A DNA stretch of 64,000 bases from Luidia sarsii (Eukaryota; Echinodermata; Asteroidea; Paxillosida; Luidiidae): positions 7,811,564-7,875,563 of the forward strand of contig OX465118.1 in assembly GCA_949987565.1 (NCBI GenBank), in the 5' to 3' direction. The notes beneath the pieces were generated by a model. It saw only the letters and a list, made by a program, of their open reading frames with translations, was not told the DNA's origin and searched no databases. Below are positions 1 to 13,159 of the stretch, in pieces. Numbering within the stretch: the first letter of the stretch is position 1; every line of letters begins with the position of its first letter. A program made the translations under genes and the position numbers.

Positions 1-2280
1 CACGAAAGAAAGACAAACATGAGCTTGTGTATCAGGATATTACTCATTTCCTTTTTTCGAGCGTTTTTTTCTAATCTGAAGGATACAGGTCTTTGTTCTC
101 ACTTTCACTCGAACCCCCCCCCCCCAAAAAAAATCCAAAACCCACCCAATGTGATGCGCCAGCCTAGAGCTAGGGTCAGTGTCATCGGATCGACTTTGTC
201 TGATCTGAAGAGGGCTTTTTCAATTTGCGGAGCTGACAAAAATGAAAATCAAGGGAGCCAGGAAATGTAACGGGGGATATTTAAATTCCTACTTTTTCCT
301 GACCCTCTGCGAGGGAAGCTGAAAAGCGAGCCCGGGACTTCTGCTTCTAAGTGGGAAAAACAAATCCTGCCCGCCCCCCATAACACAGGCAGGCCACGGG
401 GTTGCCGACAGAACCTTAGCGAAGCTTTTTTTTTTTTAATTCAAAATTATCTTTTGGCGGGTCGGGTCGGTGAGGGAAGGAGGTACATGTAGAGGGGGGA
501 GAGAGGGAGGAGGGGGAAATGGGGGGTATGGGTTGCTTTAAATAGCCTGACAAATATTTTTGTCCCCCTGCAGGTCTGTGCGTGTAATTGGTGATTTGGG
601 GGGAGGGAGGGGGAGGGGAGGGGAGGGGGGTGTTTTGAAGGATCATGTATTCCCACAGCGGAGACACGATGTAAAGTCAGATAACCGTGTTGTCACTTAC
701 TGAGCCAAAAATACATCGCAAGAAAACAAAAATTTAAAAATGGCGGAGAAAATTTGAAGAGATCGCTGGCTTAGTGTATCGGTGCCCTTAGCCCGGTGAG
801 CTATCTAGCGCATAGATCCATCCATGTACACTTTCCCAACATCTATCAATGTTTGCATGAGAAAGAAAGAAAAGAACTAAATCAACTTGATTCCCGATAA
901 GAATTAAGAAAGTAAGAACTTCACCTTTGTTTCAAAAGTTGTTTTAAAACTTTTGTCCTGCTGATATTACTCAACTTCAAAAACATCTGTCGTTGGTTTG
1001 TTGTTCAGTTTGTGAAGATGAACGCCCACGATCAGTAAGGCAAATGCGCAGTGTGCAGACAATCAAATCAGAATGCATTTTTCAAGCGCAATGTGTTATT
1101 GATCAACCATGCTTTTCAGAAGAAAAAAATCCACACAGGTAAAGCAATGAAGCTATTTCTATTGAAAATGTTATGTACCATTGGATGCAAACACTTATGG
1201 GATAATGAAAATGTCAGAGATGATGTATGTCATGCAATAAAAACATCCACATGTTCATGTACACAGTAATGTGTGTCTGTCTGGGTGTACGTGTATCATG
1301 AAATACTAGGTTTTTTTTATACACAGCATGGATGTGTGTATCTCACAACTACTGTACAATGTACAACAGTGTGTAACAACGTGTATTACATTTTGTACAT
1401 GTACAGTTTTGTTTGGCACAACTGAATTTGTTGTGCTCATTTCCACACATGAAACTGCATGTACCTGTACATGTACTTGGGTACGGTATTAAAGCATGCT
1501 TCATCCGACATTTGGCAAATTGGTACACATCACAGAATCATAAATTGCATATGATACTGTATGACAATACATAGTGTATAAGTGTGTCTATGATCATTTT
1601 CAGGAATGAGTTTCTAAATGCGCACCAAAAAATTCAGTCGCGCTGCAGCAAGCGCACAACTCTCCATTCATGAGTAATACCAATTTGCATAACCGACAGC
1701 ACCCAGTCAATGGGGGCTGAGGGCCCAAACCACAAATCATATAAGAAAAACCCCACACACAGTCACACACACACCAAGGCCTCTGGGGCTGGTAATGACC
1801 GTGACATTGGGAAGGACACAATGGACTGACCACTATGGAAACAATGAGAGGGCCTCCTTCTACAGTATGACTCACCACAGACAGAGCAAGGACTGCTACA
1901 TGTACATATGTAGCTCTGGACTCACCAATTCCATTGGCTCCAGGCAATGTGCATATTAATGAGCTATTATTCAGATCCAGTGAGTCATACTCATCAATGG
2001 CCAAGTTGTCTTTCAAAAAAAAAAGGACAATTTTTATCATCTGGGGAGTTTCTCACCCATTTTTTGAGATAAAAACAGACCCTGCCAGACAGACCCCAAA
2101 AATGAGTCACGATCGATAGAGTAACGATTCTCGTGAACAAAAAAAATTTGCCTTTTCAATATGCGTTGTACATCTCTCCAAAGAAAAGACAGACTTAATT
2201 AGGAGTCAGACTTGATTAGGTAATTTAGGTGTGCATCTGCTTCCTGTGTTGATGTCCTTGTTGATAATGACTTATTTGTC
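1..2280. other. Gene-free stretch, no recognisable coding exon
   Basis: No exon with convincing splice sites or family resemblance is visible on either strand. The stretch contains a purine-rich, G-run-rich segment at about 465-635, mononucleotide runs (C run near 115-125, T run near 426), and scattered TGTACA-type words from about 1380 on. The short open frames here look like chance. I see nothing else that I can name. Confidence 0.6.
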
Positions 2281-2285
2281 CAATG

Positions 2286-4410
2286 GCTGAGCTACATGTA
2301 CACAGGGTACAGCCTAGCTTCTACATGTGTACAGTACATGTACATGTGTACAGTAGTACATGTACATGTACATGTGTACAGTATGTACTGTACATGTACT
2401 GTACATTGTGTACATGTACATGTAGTTCACTACATTACCACCTGTATTCCACTACATGTACATTTGTGTGGCATTTAACCATTTACTGTACAGTACATGT
2501 ACCAAGCACTTCATCAATTTGATGCATGGCCTTGAATTGGCATACACATGTACATGTGCATGGACATGTGCAATGTACATTGCACATGCTCACATGTGGG
2601 TACAATGTACATTGCACACATGCTTGTTGATACCATGGGTTGCTTTAATAACACGCTCATGTGACATGCTGCCATATGGCGAGGTGCTGTTGTCCTTGGC
2701 AGGAGGCTTTGTTATGATGAGCGGAACATTATCCGAGCACATGCACACGTATCTTTATATATAGTGCAACAAAGGATCCTTTTACGGGGGCGTGCATAAC
2801 ATTACATGTGTAACTCCGCATGTACAGTACATACATGTACGTGGGAGTGGGATTGTTTTTCGTCTCTGACTTCAAAATTCAAACAAACCGTTAGGGGTGT
2901 TTTAGTGTCAGAGTGGCAGTGTTAGTCTAACCATGGTCTAACTCCTCTACATGTACCTCCAGGCTCCATTAACTCAGTAACTGGTGAATGATAACAACTT
3001 TAACATCAGTTTTGAAGGGTGCATCTAAGCTTTTGTAGCAACAACTACTGTACATGTACATGTACGTACGTGTACATGTACAGTACATGTACACTGTAAC
3101 AGGGACTGCAATAACAAACAACTCAAATGGACACTTGGAATTACATCAGCGCCTGTGTAGCAATATATACATGTACACATATATATACTGAGATCCTGTT
3201 TATTGAGTGTAAATAGTGTTGTATTTTCACACTGAGCTGCCACAGTATAATGAGCATTGTACATGGGACTGACCTACATGTAGGCGACCTCTTCTGCAGG
3301 TACAACATAGGGGCCAACAATTTGGCCAGCTTCTTAGATGCAGGGATACGGTAATTATACAGTCACAACAGTTATCTGAGCTTTGACCAGCAGTAGGCTT
3401 ACATGTACATGTACATGTACAGTGTGTGTACATGTACATGTGTACTGTATAGTGCAAGAATCCCTGAGGGAGTGATATACATGTACTTGTACATTAACTT
3501 TGTCAGTAACCAAACAAACCCAGAACAGCCCCTTCTCCTCCTGGAGCTATACAGTAATTCCCCACAGAAACCCCCTTGACCCAACCAACAAGGGTCAGCA
3601 AAACATACAAATCACCCACTGCTGCCCTTGGGGAGGTGGGGAGGATTTGTAGGGGGCAAGTGATGGTCAATAACACTACTGCAGTGCTCTGCTGAGCTCC
3701 TGTGTACACAATTCCAGAGCTGGATGGAACAACCAAGGAGGTACAGTGTACATGTATTAGGCGAGCTCGCCTAATACCTCCTTGGAACAACCCACTCCAC
3801 TACTCAAACATGAGTGGCTGGATAATTCTCATGACTGGAATCCCAGGGGCTATTCATGTACACGTTGTACATGTACAGAGGTTCAATGAATTAGCCAACA
3901 ATTCATATCTTATGCACAGTACATGTATAGGTACATGTACATTTTACATTGCAGTACATGTACATTATGTACCGGTACATGTACAGAACATGTAGTACAT
4001 GTACATTGTACAGTACATGTGTACATGTGCAGTACTAGAATATCCGGTAGCCCTGACACTGATGAAATTTTTTTGTAGCCAAATATGACTTGCATGTACA
4101 ACTGTACATGTAACTTGTAAGGCTTTGTATGGTGGGTGAAACAATAAACATTGTACAATGTACATGACATGTACATGTAGGAGGGTTTGCGGTGACACCA
4201 TGCTCAAGGTCTACACGTACATGTACATTGTACATGTAGGTACAGTACATTGTACACGTGTAGGGGGGCTTGTGCACGTACATGTACATGTACAGTACAT
4301 AATATTGTACGTGCACATGTACCATAAATTCTGTATGAGTGGGCCATGGGGGCTCTAATACAAATTAATTACTTGCATTAGAGACACAGGTACATGTACA
4401 GTAGTATGGG
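2286..4410. repeat. TGTACATGTACA-rich low-complexity tract
   Basis: The tract is saturated with the self-complementary words TGTACA and CATGTA, often chained as TGTACATGTACA. The densest parts are 2286-2620, 3040-3100, 3400-3490 and 3860-4330. The many open frames in it translate to Tyr/Met/Cys/His/Val-rich strings (for example MYMYVH) on both strands, which is a by-product of the repeat. Similar blocks recur at 54085-54125 and 55170-55440 and isolated copies occur through the whole window. Confidence 0.85.
3732..3787. repeat. Short interrupted palindrome
   Basis: CCAAGGAGGTA and TACCTCCTTGG form the outer arms, and ATTAGGCGAGCTCGCCTAAT is a perfect palindrome inside. The only interruption is an 11-base insert containing a TGTACATG word on the left side. 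Without the insert the whole block would be one perfect palindrome, so the TGTACATG word may have been inserted into it. Confidence 0.6.
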
Positions 4411-4933
4411 TGAGTTGAGAGCCCACCTTGATGGATTATTTTCTCAAGCCATCCATGGCATCTCAAGGGTAACAAGGAATGGGAAAGGACAGCCTATAGA
4501 TGCACACATACGAGCATGCACATGCACACGTACACATGTTACATGCTCAAGTACGGTACGTGCACCTTGGGCTGCACATAAATCGCACTGGCACGGAATA
4601 ATCCAACCAGGTTTCGGGTACAGAACCCCTCCCCCCCCCCCCCCCTCTTGAGAAAGATGTACATGTACTGCGCACCCCAAACTTTTAATTTCTACTGCGG
4701 TGAAAAAAAGTGCGCATTATACACGGGAATTTACGGTATGCACCATTCATTTCTCAATCGAGGGGAGAAACAAATCAGTCTTGAGATGCTGTCAGAAAGG
4801 TTGGTTGGTTCCCTTCTCCCCCTTCCTTGTCCCGCAGAGAGATAGAGAGCTGAAGATGCGGGACTAACCATGGACTAGCCATGCTAGAAGCAAGGGGAAT
4901 TCCTGAGCAGTTTTTTAACCCAACCTGTTCTAC

Positions 4934-5360
4934 CCAACTGGTCAATCAGGCTACTTGGGGAGGCTAGCTGGGCCAGTTGGAAGATGGCCTTTAACTGGAT
5001 GGCCATTAACTGGCCAATCAGGCTAGTTGGAGAGGCTACAGTGTAGCTGGGCCGGATGGGACATGGCCTTTAACTGGATGGCCATTAACTGGCCAATCAG
5101 GCTAGTTGGAGAGGCTAGCTGGGCCAGTTGGGAGATGGCCATTAACTGGATGGCCATTAACTGGATGGCCATTAACTGGCCAATCAGGCTAGTTGGAGAG
5201 GCTAGCTAGGCCAGTTGGGAGATGGCCTTTAACTGGCTAGCCAGGCCAGTTGAAGATGGTCAGTCCTTAACTGGTCAATCAGGCTACCATAGTTGGAGAA
5301 TGGAGAGGCTACATGTAATGTACATGTGTGTGTAGCTGGGCCAGTCGGGGATGGCCATCA
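4934..5360. repeat. Tandem minisatellite (AACTGGCCAATCAGG units)
   Basis: Imperfect tandem copies built from the modules GGCCATTAACTGG, CCAATCAGGCTAGTTGG, AGAGGCTAGCTGGGCCAG and TTGGGAGATGGCC. The modules are shuffled and partly duplicated, so the period varies. The open frame through it (repeating MAINW) follows from the repeat and is not evidence of coding. Confidence 0.8.
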
Positions 5361-8300
5361 ACTGGGACAATTTCAACTGTCATCTGGCCACTGAAGCCAC
5401 TTTCTTATGTATTCAAACTGTGGTCTACAATGTACATACATGTATATCGTTTCTAACCTCCACCCTAAACCATCACTCCATCCCCTCCCCCAAACACATA
5501 CTGTACACCCCACCCCACAGCCAACCATCGGATCATTTGGCAGGCTCCTCATCCTCAGTTGCCCGGCCACCTGCGTCAGGCACACCCTGCGGGCTCCCGC
5601 CAGATCGATGCGGCATCTGATGATACGCTCGGCCGGCGGACCTTCAAGAATTGAGGGCCTTAAATGAATCAGACGCAAACGCTTCCGGAGTGGACAATTT
5701 CACCGCGCCAGACTGCGACGCAACGCGCCACACTACATGTATACTGAGGGCGGGAAAACAAAATCACAAAGTTTTCCCCAAACAAACTCCTTCAATGCAA
5801 GGACAACATTTTGGTGACGATGCAAAAACATTTTCCATCACGCACAACAGCACTTCATCTAACGAAGCTGGGAGGAGCGAAAGAGAGAGAGAGAGAGAAA
5901 ACATGCAAGGATAGATATGACGAGAGTGATTAATGAATCATCTTCAGATAAACAAAACCGTTCAGCTCGGCATGGTCACAGCGTTATATGCCGCGGTAGG
6001 AAGAGTCTCGGTAATAATAGGGCCCTGGGGGAAATGCTGGGAGCTCCGCACGGCTAAGAGGGAGACAGGCGAGTGCGTCGAGTAAACAACAAAGTGCACC
6101 AAGACTAATCTGAGTGACATAATGGAAGAAAAACAGATTGGACGAGGGCACAACATGACTGATTTATGGCCACAAAAGTAATGGCAAAAAACAAAAAACT
6201 GCTTGCAGAGAAGTAATGACCACAAATACTATACACAAATCTTTTACAAAGTTTGAAATTGGGGTTTAGTTTCTCGCTTACGGCTCACAAAACTTACAGT
6301 GCATGAATTGGATGCATGAATATTCAATAACCAAGGCACAGTTTTAAATTTAGACAAAGTAAATTTTAATTGTAAACTACGGTACATGTACATTGTGCAT
6401 GTGCTGCGCATTCAGTCGGACATCCCCTTTCACCACTCACAAGTTGTCATGAATATGCATATCACCACGGGCAACATCTCCTGTCCTGGCCTTCTGATTG
6501 GCCGACACAAGTCTTGGGGGGTGTGTAGGGGGCATCTTCTTTGGCAAGGCCAGATTTGCCATCTGCCATTTCCGCCTCCTGAAAATTATGGAACAATTAC
6601 TCCAAATAGACTTCCTCTTTGAAATTCCACCAGGCAAAAAAAGTCAATCCGTCGCACCTGCCGCTTTTCTTTTCTTGCGATATCATTGAAATGTACCCTT
6701 GAATTCCGATTTCTTTCGGAATTAATTGGGAAAAAAATTACAACAGCTGTATCGTTTCCTCTTTTGCCCGAATATAAATAGAACTTTTCAGGAGGGATAA
6801 TTAAGCCAAACCGTTTGCTGGTTGTTTTGATCTGATTGTACATGTAAACAAATAACCAAGGCAAAACGATGTTGTTTTAAAACTTAAATTAAAAGAAAAA
6901 AATCAGGTTTTATGTTTTTTCATTATTTCTTTCATTATTTCATTCCTTTTTTAAAATATTATTTTCATTCATTCTTTATAATAAATGGTAAAGAAAATTT
7001 GACCTGACTGGATTTTGTGCCAGAGACCATCAATTGGCATAATTTGTCAGCAATCCAGTGTGTTAAACTAGAGGTCTTGACAGCTTCAAATTCTGGTCTC
7101 CAGTCAAATGGATCTTCATTCATAACGTGTTTAAAATGGTCCACTCAGATTTCCTTCCCTTTTTTTGTTTTTGTTTTGGTGTTCATCTAACTTGTTCCTT
7201 CATGGACAAAAATGAAGCCAAGATGTCTAAACTTGGCTGCAAGCTTTTGAAGCAGAAATATTCCGCTACCCGTCCCCACTTCAGGACTGTCTTTCAGGTT
7301 AATTGTGTACGCCTAACACGAATTGCACGAGCGAACAGATCAAATTCGTGTTCCAATCCGTGGGTAAGCCTATTACGTGTACAAATATATTCGGCAATGC
7401 ACCCAGTAAGTGTGCTGAACATTTACATACATGTACAACTACAAGGCAGGCTACGTGCGAGCGGTTGAGGCCGGGCGTTTTGCATTGCATGCGCACACAC
7501 CGGAAACCGGAGGAACTCGCGGGCCACAGCAGCAGCGGCAGGGCGCTTGAGTCGCTGCTAGTAATGCAGCAGAGCGACTCATATCAAAGCCGGCAAACCG
7601 ATGCAGCCGCATGAAAAGAGCGATTTTCACCTCTTTTGGGCAAGCGGCGGGCCCGAGGGGGGGGGGGGAGGGGGAAGAGGGGAGGTGGGAAATGGGGGAA
7701 GGGATGGAGAGAGGGAGAGTTGCCGAACCCTATTGATTATTACAGCTCTCTTCACATGCTTGGCTTGATGCTAATAGACTCCCTATGCGTAAACACCTCC
7801 GAGTGGAAACACACAGGAAATTTCCAAAAAGAGAGAAAGAGAAGATGGTTTGGGCGGCAGGTTAATGCACTTCTCTCGACTCTGGTGTAGAGTTTCATTA
7901 GAATTGTACTTCCTCTTCTTTTTTATATTGTACCTTGCCCGGGCGCATGGGAGTTATAGCGCATGTAATTGATGCAGTACTGTACATGTGTCTTCGGATA
8001 CAGTGACAACAGGATCTTTACGTCTTCCTGTCTTTCATTGCTGTTCTTTTTTTGTGTGTTGTACAGTGCACAGCCAAATAATGCACGGAACCGTGAAGTT
8101 AATACTGAGCGTGGCTTTTGTGCAGGGAGAATCAAGCAATTGAGTACCACTTGAGGTGGATGAGGATGCATTGAGAAAAACTCATGTGGCAATACAATTC
8201 ATATTGTTTCGGAATTCGGCGAAACCTCAGAAAATGATACGGACTGGAATGGAATCTTCACCTTTAGCAAGTTTTTTAAAATGTTAAAATAAAGCTCAAT

Positions 8301-9400
8301 GCTTTGTACTGTAGTATCGGAATGCAAGTCCATAGACAGCACACAAATCTACTATAAATGTACTGTAGACCAGATATCTCCCTCGACACAAATACACCCA
8401 CTTCCTACAAGTGACCTTTTTCCTTAGAACCCTTGTTTGACAAAAGTGAAGGTTTGGCTTGATTTCATGGAGCATGGAGCAAGGTTTCTGGAATTTCTAA
8501 CCAGAGCAGGTCTATTACATTAAATTGGCTACGGAACCTAATTTGGGCATCCATCTTGAAAGAATATGAACCCCATTTTAGCATTTTTTCTTTCTTTTTC
8601 TAAGTGCATCTATGAAACCTGGATCATATCATTATGTACATTGTATACAGTACATGTGTACAATGTATGTAAGTTGTAAATGTACGTTAGATTGTACATT
8701 GACTTACAATATACATGTAACTCAAATATGTACAGTGTATGCACTGTATACTATAATGCATATAGACTGATATTGGAACAAAGAATTGCACAAAGAGCAA
8801 GTATACATGTGTATATGTACACTGTACATGTATGGTATGTTAGGGTGATCTGGCTCCCACACGGAGAATAGGCGGCATTGATTTCTCACAATGTCGCAGA
8901 GGTCAAGATGAGTTAATGGATCAAGGTGCCAGACTGGTTTTTTTCTCCCTAAATCGTAAATGCAGCCTCGGAAAATGGCCTGGGCACGTGACTGAATGCC
9001 TGAGTGTCTGCACGATGGAGCAACAGGCAAAGATGTTATCGGTACCAGTCGGTCCAAGTTCGGGCTGGATTTTGAACCCCCGGGAATCCAGTTTCTAGGA
9101 TTTTACCTTCTGGGAAAACTTCTTCTTTTTTTCCTCAGAAATTTCCGTACACGTACCTGAGTGTACCTTGGAGTGCCAAGGCTGGTTGGCACAAGATAAC
9201 GATGTTGAAAAAGAAAAAGAAACAAAAAGCACAAGTCGAGTACCCGGAAAAATGACGATTTTTAAACCTTTCCAGAATTTAAAGCCATGGGGGAAAAACT
9301 CCACAAGGCAACTGTCGGATTTAGACACTATCCTGGCATGCAAACATGAAGATAAGATTCCTCTGTGATCACAGTCAACTTGAGTCAAGACTTGACTCTA
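5361..9400. other. Gene-free stretch with unique, possibly regulatory blocks
   Basis: No supported exon. The blocks at about 5930-6250 and 6400-6800 are not obviously repetitive and have balanced composition. They contain a POU/octamer-like ATGAATATGCATAT (near 6450), inverted CCAAT (CTGATTGGCC near 6494) and an E-box CACCTG (near 6656). An imperfect hairpin lies at about 7547-7579 (GAGTCGCTGCT against AGCAGAGCGACTC). These are motif matches only; a regulatory role is inference. Confidence 0.3.
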
Positions 9401-9407
9401 AAAAGCC

Positions 9408-9557
9408 CAGGGGTGGATTTCACAAAACCTTAAGATGAATTATGACTTATGATGGATAACCCATCATTAGTTGTGATAGGCCGTATCGTATGGTGTCTGT
9501 GCATCACTCATCGATGTGCGATCTATTGTACACATGTACGGTGGGTTTGGTGAAATC
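9408..9557. mobile_element. MITE fragment, CAGGGGTGGATTTCACAAA terminus
   Basis: Begins CAGGGGTGGATTTCACAAAA, followed by an ACCTTAAGATG-type sequence, and ends near a GGTTTGGTGAAATC partial inverse. The same terminus in inverse orientation (TTTGTGAAACCCACCCCTGG) ends another copy at 63059. Terminal CAGGGGTGG is typical of hAT-type elements, but no target duplication was confirmed. Confidence 0.45.
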
Positions 9558-9744
9558 GTCTGCAGGTCAAAAGCCCATCTATAGTCAAACGTTGGCAACT
9601 TGCCTTTGATGCTGTCCATCATCCATTAATAACTCCAGATCAAAGGGATGGAAAAACTTGTGTGCAAATTAGAAGTCATGCATTCTCTGGCCAAGTTGCG
9701 ATTCTTGATTCTAGAAACCCTAAGTGAGGCTAGCTAGTCAAATA

Positions 9745-9850
9745 TACCAGTACTTTCTGACTTTGAGAAAGGTTCTGCTAGGATCGAAAAGTCAGGCTCT
9801 CCTAATATTTGCATTTTGGTCATTTTACTTAGTAAGCAGTCTGCAATTTA
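9745..9850 (-). mobile_element. Hairpin-end repeat family GACGTTTCG, 5' part copy
   Basis: Reads in inverse orientation as the family core: a head GCAAACTGCTTACTGAC-like block (here AGTAAGCAGTCTGC), a spacer CAAAATGCAAAT, then GGGCCTGACGTTTCGATCC-like sequence (here GGATCGAAAAGTCAGGC). It is diverged and lacks the second hairpin arm. The full family is described at 51482-51783. Confidence 0.6.
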
Positions 9851-10006
9851 GGGCAACACGACCTGCCTTTGATGCTGTATACAGTATTAATAATGCTGTG
9901 AATCAAACAATAGTGAATGTGATGCCTGTTCAAAAATGGCACAGAGCTTGTGAGATACACAGCCAAGCTGACAGTTACGGTACTAACTAACCTGGTGGAG
10001 TAATTA

Positions 10007-10250
10007 GGGCCCTTTTCCAAAACCCGGCTTAGGCTTCGGCTCCGGCTTTGTCTGTGTTATCCAAAAGCTAAAATCACAGGTCGGAGTTCTTTGTTGAGGT
10101 TGAAGCTTTGGATTCCTTTTCAAAACGCAGTGTAACATTCACAAACAAAGCCAAAAGCTTTCGTTTTCATGCCTTGTACTTGAAAATGGATGGAAGAACT
10201 GGAGACAAAGCCGGAGCCTGAACCTAAGCCGGGGTTTGGGAAAAGGGCCC
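10007..10250. mobile_element. MITE with GGGCCCTTTTCCAAAACCCGG terminal inverted repeats
   Basis: The left end GGGCCCTTTTCCAAAACCC and right end GGGTTTGGGAAAAGGGCCC are inverse complements. They continue inward through GGCTTAGGC / GCCTAAGCC and GGCTCCGGCTTTGTCT / AGACAAAGCCGGAGCC. Length is about 244 bp with no coding capacity. A second copy with the same ends is at 46918-47158, and a fragment at about 28868-28970. Confidence 0.8.
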
Positions 10251-11220
10251 AAGTAATAAGAAAACCCCAGCCCAAGTCCTGAGGATGCCTGCCCTCCATT
10301 CCCCTGTCCATTGCCTTGATGCCCGGTTTTCCATTATTTTGCCACCCATGTACAATGCAATTGGATCTCTTTCAGTAGCCTACTGTACGAAAAGACAAGA
10401 TTTTCAGGTCCCCCCTGGTCAAAGAAAGTTTACCCAGTTATAATATATGCGTCTGAGAATTTTAATCGGTCATCCAATATAAAACTGTCACACGAACACG
10501 TACATGTATGTATACGTGTATGCGCACATGTGCAGTATGTATCCAGATGTTAACTGACTACTGCTGGTGCGTCGATGCCAGACGAGCTTGGAATATCTTG
10601 TGTGTGAAGAAACAGAAGGAAAGCAGATGCCAGTAATTCTAGTCGTTGATGAGTCGCGTGCGAGCAAAATGATTAAGTCCAGGCCTCCTCCTTTGCCCTT
10701 ATTTTTTTTTTTGAAGGCTCAGGAATCTATCCATCTCAGCCTGACCCTCCCTTCCCCCCCCCCCTACCTCATCAACTTGGAATTCTTCAATCAAGCTGAC
10801 TCCCGAGTGACCGACTGGCTGCGTGGAGCTGATCGACTGACGGACTGACTGATAACAAACAATGGGCGGTTGTGTCGTCCCTAGCTGCCCTCATCGCACA
10901 TGGTGGAACACTTCAGGACAGCAGGCATTGCCGTTCATATCGTAATGCGAGACACTGAGACGAGTGGGATGGGGAGGACATCATTTTACCTCTGGTTCAT
11001 TTCCTCCTGATGGAGTCTGAGTTAAGTGTATGGCGGGTGCCATCATAACACAGGGCATTCAGTTACACACCTGAACAGTATAAGCCACACTACTACTTAC
11101 ATGTACACATGTATTGTACATGTATTTTCGAGACATTCACAATCTAAGCAATACCTTCAGGGCTCCCCGCTCCACCCTCCATGCCTCAAACAATGTTTAG
11201 CAAGCCTCTCCTTCTCTCCG

Positions 11221-11562
11221 TGTCTGCACTGGACTTATTATGGGTACCGGTAAACTAACTGAGCAAATGGGCAACTTTTTTTTTGAAGTCCATTAGTCCA
11301 ATGCGGATTGCGGACAGCCAGGAAGTTTTCCTCCCAGGCAACTTACCCGACTCGAATGGGTAGTTTATGCGAGCGTCTTCTGCCCGGTAAAATTGAAAAG
11401 TCCAATGCAGACACGACGTCATGCGTTTGTATGCGCCAGTCGGTTAAGTTTTACCGGTCGTAATTATTAATTTACCAATGGTGAAGATGCAAGGAAGATT
11501 TACCCATTTGAATGTTACGCACGGTCGTGGTAAAAAATAAGTCCAGTGTGGACGCAGCTTTA
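11221..11562. mobile_element. MITE with (CG)TCCGCACTGGACTTA termini, copy 1
   Basis: Left end TCTGCACTGGACTTATTATG and right end AATAAGTCCAGTGTGGACGC are inverse complements with few mismatches. The inside is rich in GGGTAAACTAACCGACTCG-like segments. It lies directly before copy 2. Confidence 0.65.
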
Positions 11563-11603
11563 CTGTTTTTTTTCCTCGTCTCATTTTTACAAATGTTCAC
11601 TCT

Positions 11604-12070
11604 AAAGCCGAGTCCGCACTGGACTTATTTTTTACCGAGCCCGTGGGTAACATTCCAATGGGTAAATCTTCCCGGCGTCCGCACTTGGACTTTTCGACTC
11701 GGGTAAACTAACCGGGACGATGGGTAAAACTAACCGACTCGTGTACATGTGTGTGTACTCTACACAAACACGTTGTTACCCTGCGCCCGCACGAGTCTTG
11801 CATACAGTAACGTAACGTGCGGGGTGCCGGATGTGTTTTTTTACCGAGTCGTTTACCGAGACGTCGTGTCCGGATTGGACTTATCGACTCGGTTAAACTG
11901 ACCTGGTCAATTTAACCGGGCAGAAGTTGGTCGGTTAAACTACCCACTGGAGTCGGGTAAGTTACCTGGGAGGAAATCTTCCTGGGCTGTCCGCACTGGA
12001 CTTAAAATGGTCAATTTACCCATTTGCTCGGTTAGTTTACCCATTTTAAGTCCAGTGCGGACGCGGCTTA
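11604..12070. mobile_element. MITE with AAGCCGCGTCCGCACTGGACTTA termini, copy 2
   Basis: Left end AAAGCCGAGTCCGCACTGGA and right end TCCAGTGCGGACGCGGCTTA are inverse complements. Internal GGTAAACTAACCGAG-type segments occur in both orientations. Two elements of one family side by side, about 40 bp apart, suggest a preferred target or a tandem duplication. Confidence 0.7.
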
Positions 12071-13024
12071 AGCTGTTTCTAGCCCAAACAAAGGCTCACT
12101 TTTCACAATCATACAACGTACATGTAATTCATGACTTTAAATTATCATATTTTGCTCCTGTTAATGGGACAAAATTCTTGTTTCCTGTTGAAATGTAAAC
12201 ATCGCATACCTTATATACAAGAATCATCGCTACGCATTGATTACGCAATAAGGCTTTACGCAATAAGGCTTTAACAAAAATGCAAAGAATCACAAACAAA
12301 TATAAACAATCTAGTAATCAATTAAATACAGTGAAAGTGGAGAGGTGATAAATTTATCTAACAGGTTTTTCTGTGATGCGGAGCTGTACCATGTATGATC
12401 ACAGATCCCAAGTTCCCAACGGAAATCATCTAGAATGATTGGCCGGCGAATTTGACACGCACTGTCCCGGCAGAGTGTGTTCCTGCACCTTCTTCCTCCT
12501 TCTCACCCCTGGCCCCTGTCCCTACCAACTTCCCTCCACCTCCAGGACTCCTGTCAACAGTTATTAATCCTGGCACCGCACTGCAAACTCCCGGGGGCCG
12601 ATCATCGCAGCGTGTGCTGCCCCCTAGGGGTCCCTGATGTCCAGTTCCATCGGCCGAAAAAAATGATAATTGCGGGCTCCTCCTTCCCACTCCATTCCAC
12701 TCACTCAAACCCAGCTCTAATATTATGAAGTACATGTAGCATCGAAGCATAAACATTGCGTCACGCTGACTGGAGACTTGGCATCCCTCCCACCAAGTAA
12801 TTTTTTTTTTCTGCCTTCCTTCTCCTTCAATCAGTGGGCTGTAACTGCAACTGTGCAGGGCGGGAGGCATGCCACGTCTAATTCTACAGTATGGGCGGGA
12901 TACGCAGTCAGGGTGTACCCTTATCGTTAACTTACCGGCGTCTTGGGAAGCTCTCGACTGTGATGTAATCATGTAACACTGCCAAATGGGTGTTCCCATT
13001 AATCATTAAATTCAATTTCAAACA

Positions 13025-13150
13025 CGGCAGAATTCTGCCTTTGAGAAAGGTCCTGCTACATGTAGGATGGATTCGGATATGTCAGGCCCTCCTAATTTTT
13101 GATATTCGCTTTTTGTTCATTTTAGTCAGTAAGCAGTTTGCAACATTTTT
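13025..13150 (-). mobile_element. Hairpin-end repeat family GACGTTTCG, diverged copy
   Basis: Inverse-oriented copy. CTGCCTTTGAGAAAGGTCCTG is followed by the diverged core ending in GTCAGGCCCTCCTAA, then AGTCAGTAAGCAGTTTGCAA. A CATGTA word is inserted in the CTGCTAGGATCG segment. One arm only. Confidence 0.65.
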
Positions 13151-13159
13151 GCATCTGGC

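Noticed and set aside
5560..5680. Minus-strand segment reading GPPAERIIRCRIDLAGARR
   Set aside because: Looks faintly coding, but lacks a pyrimidine tract and a clear donor, and matches no family I know.
12430..12999. 189-codon minus-strand frame
   Set aside because: No recognisable domain, odd composition, and no good splice or start context; likely chance in a GC-richer block.
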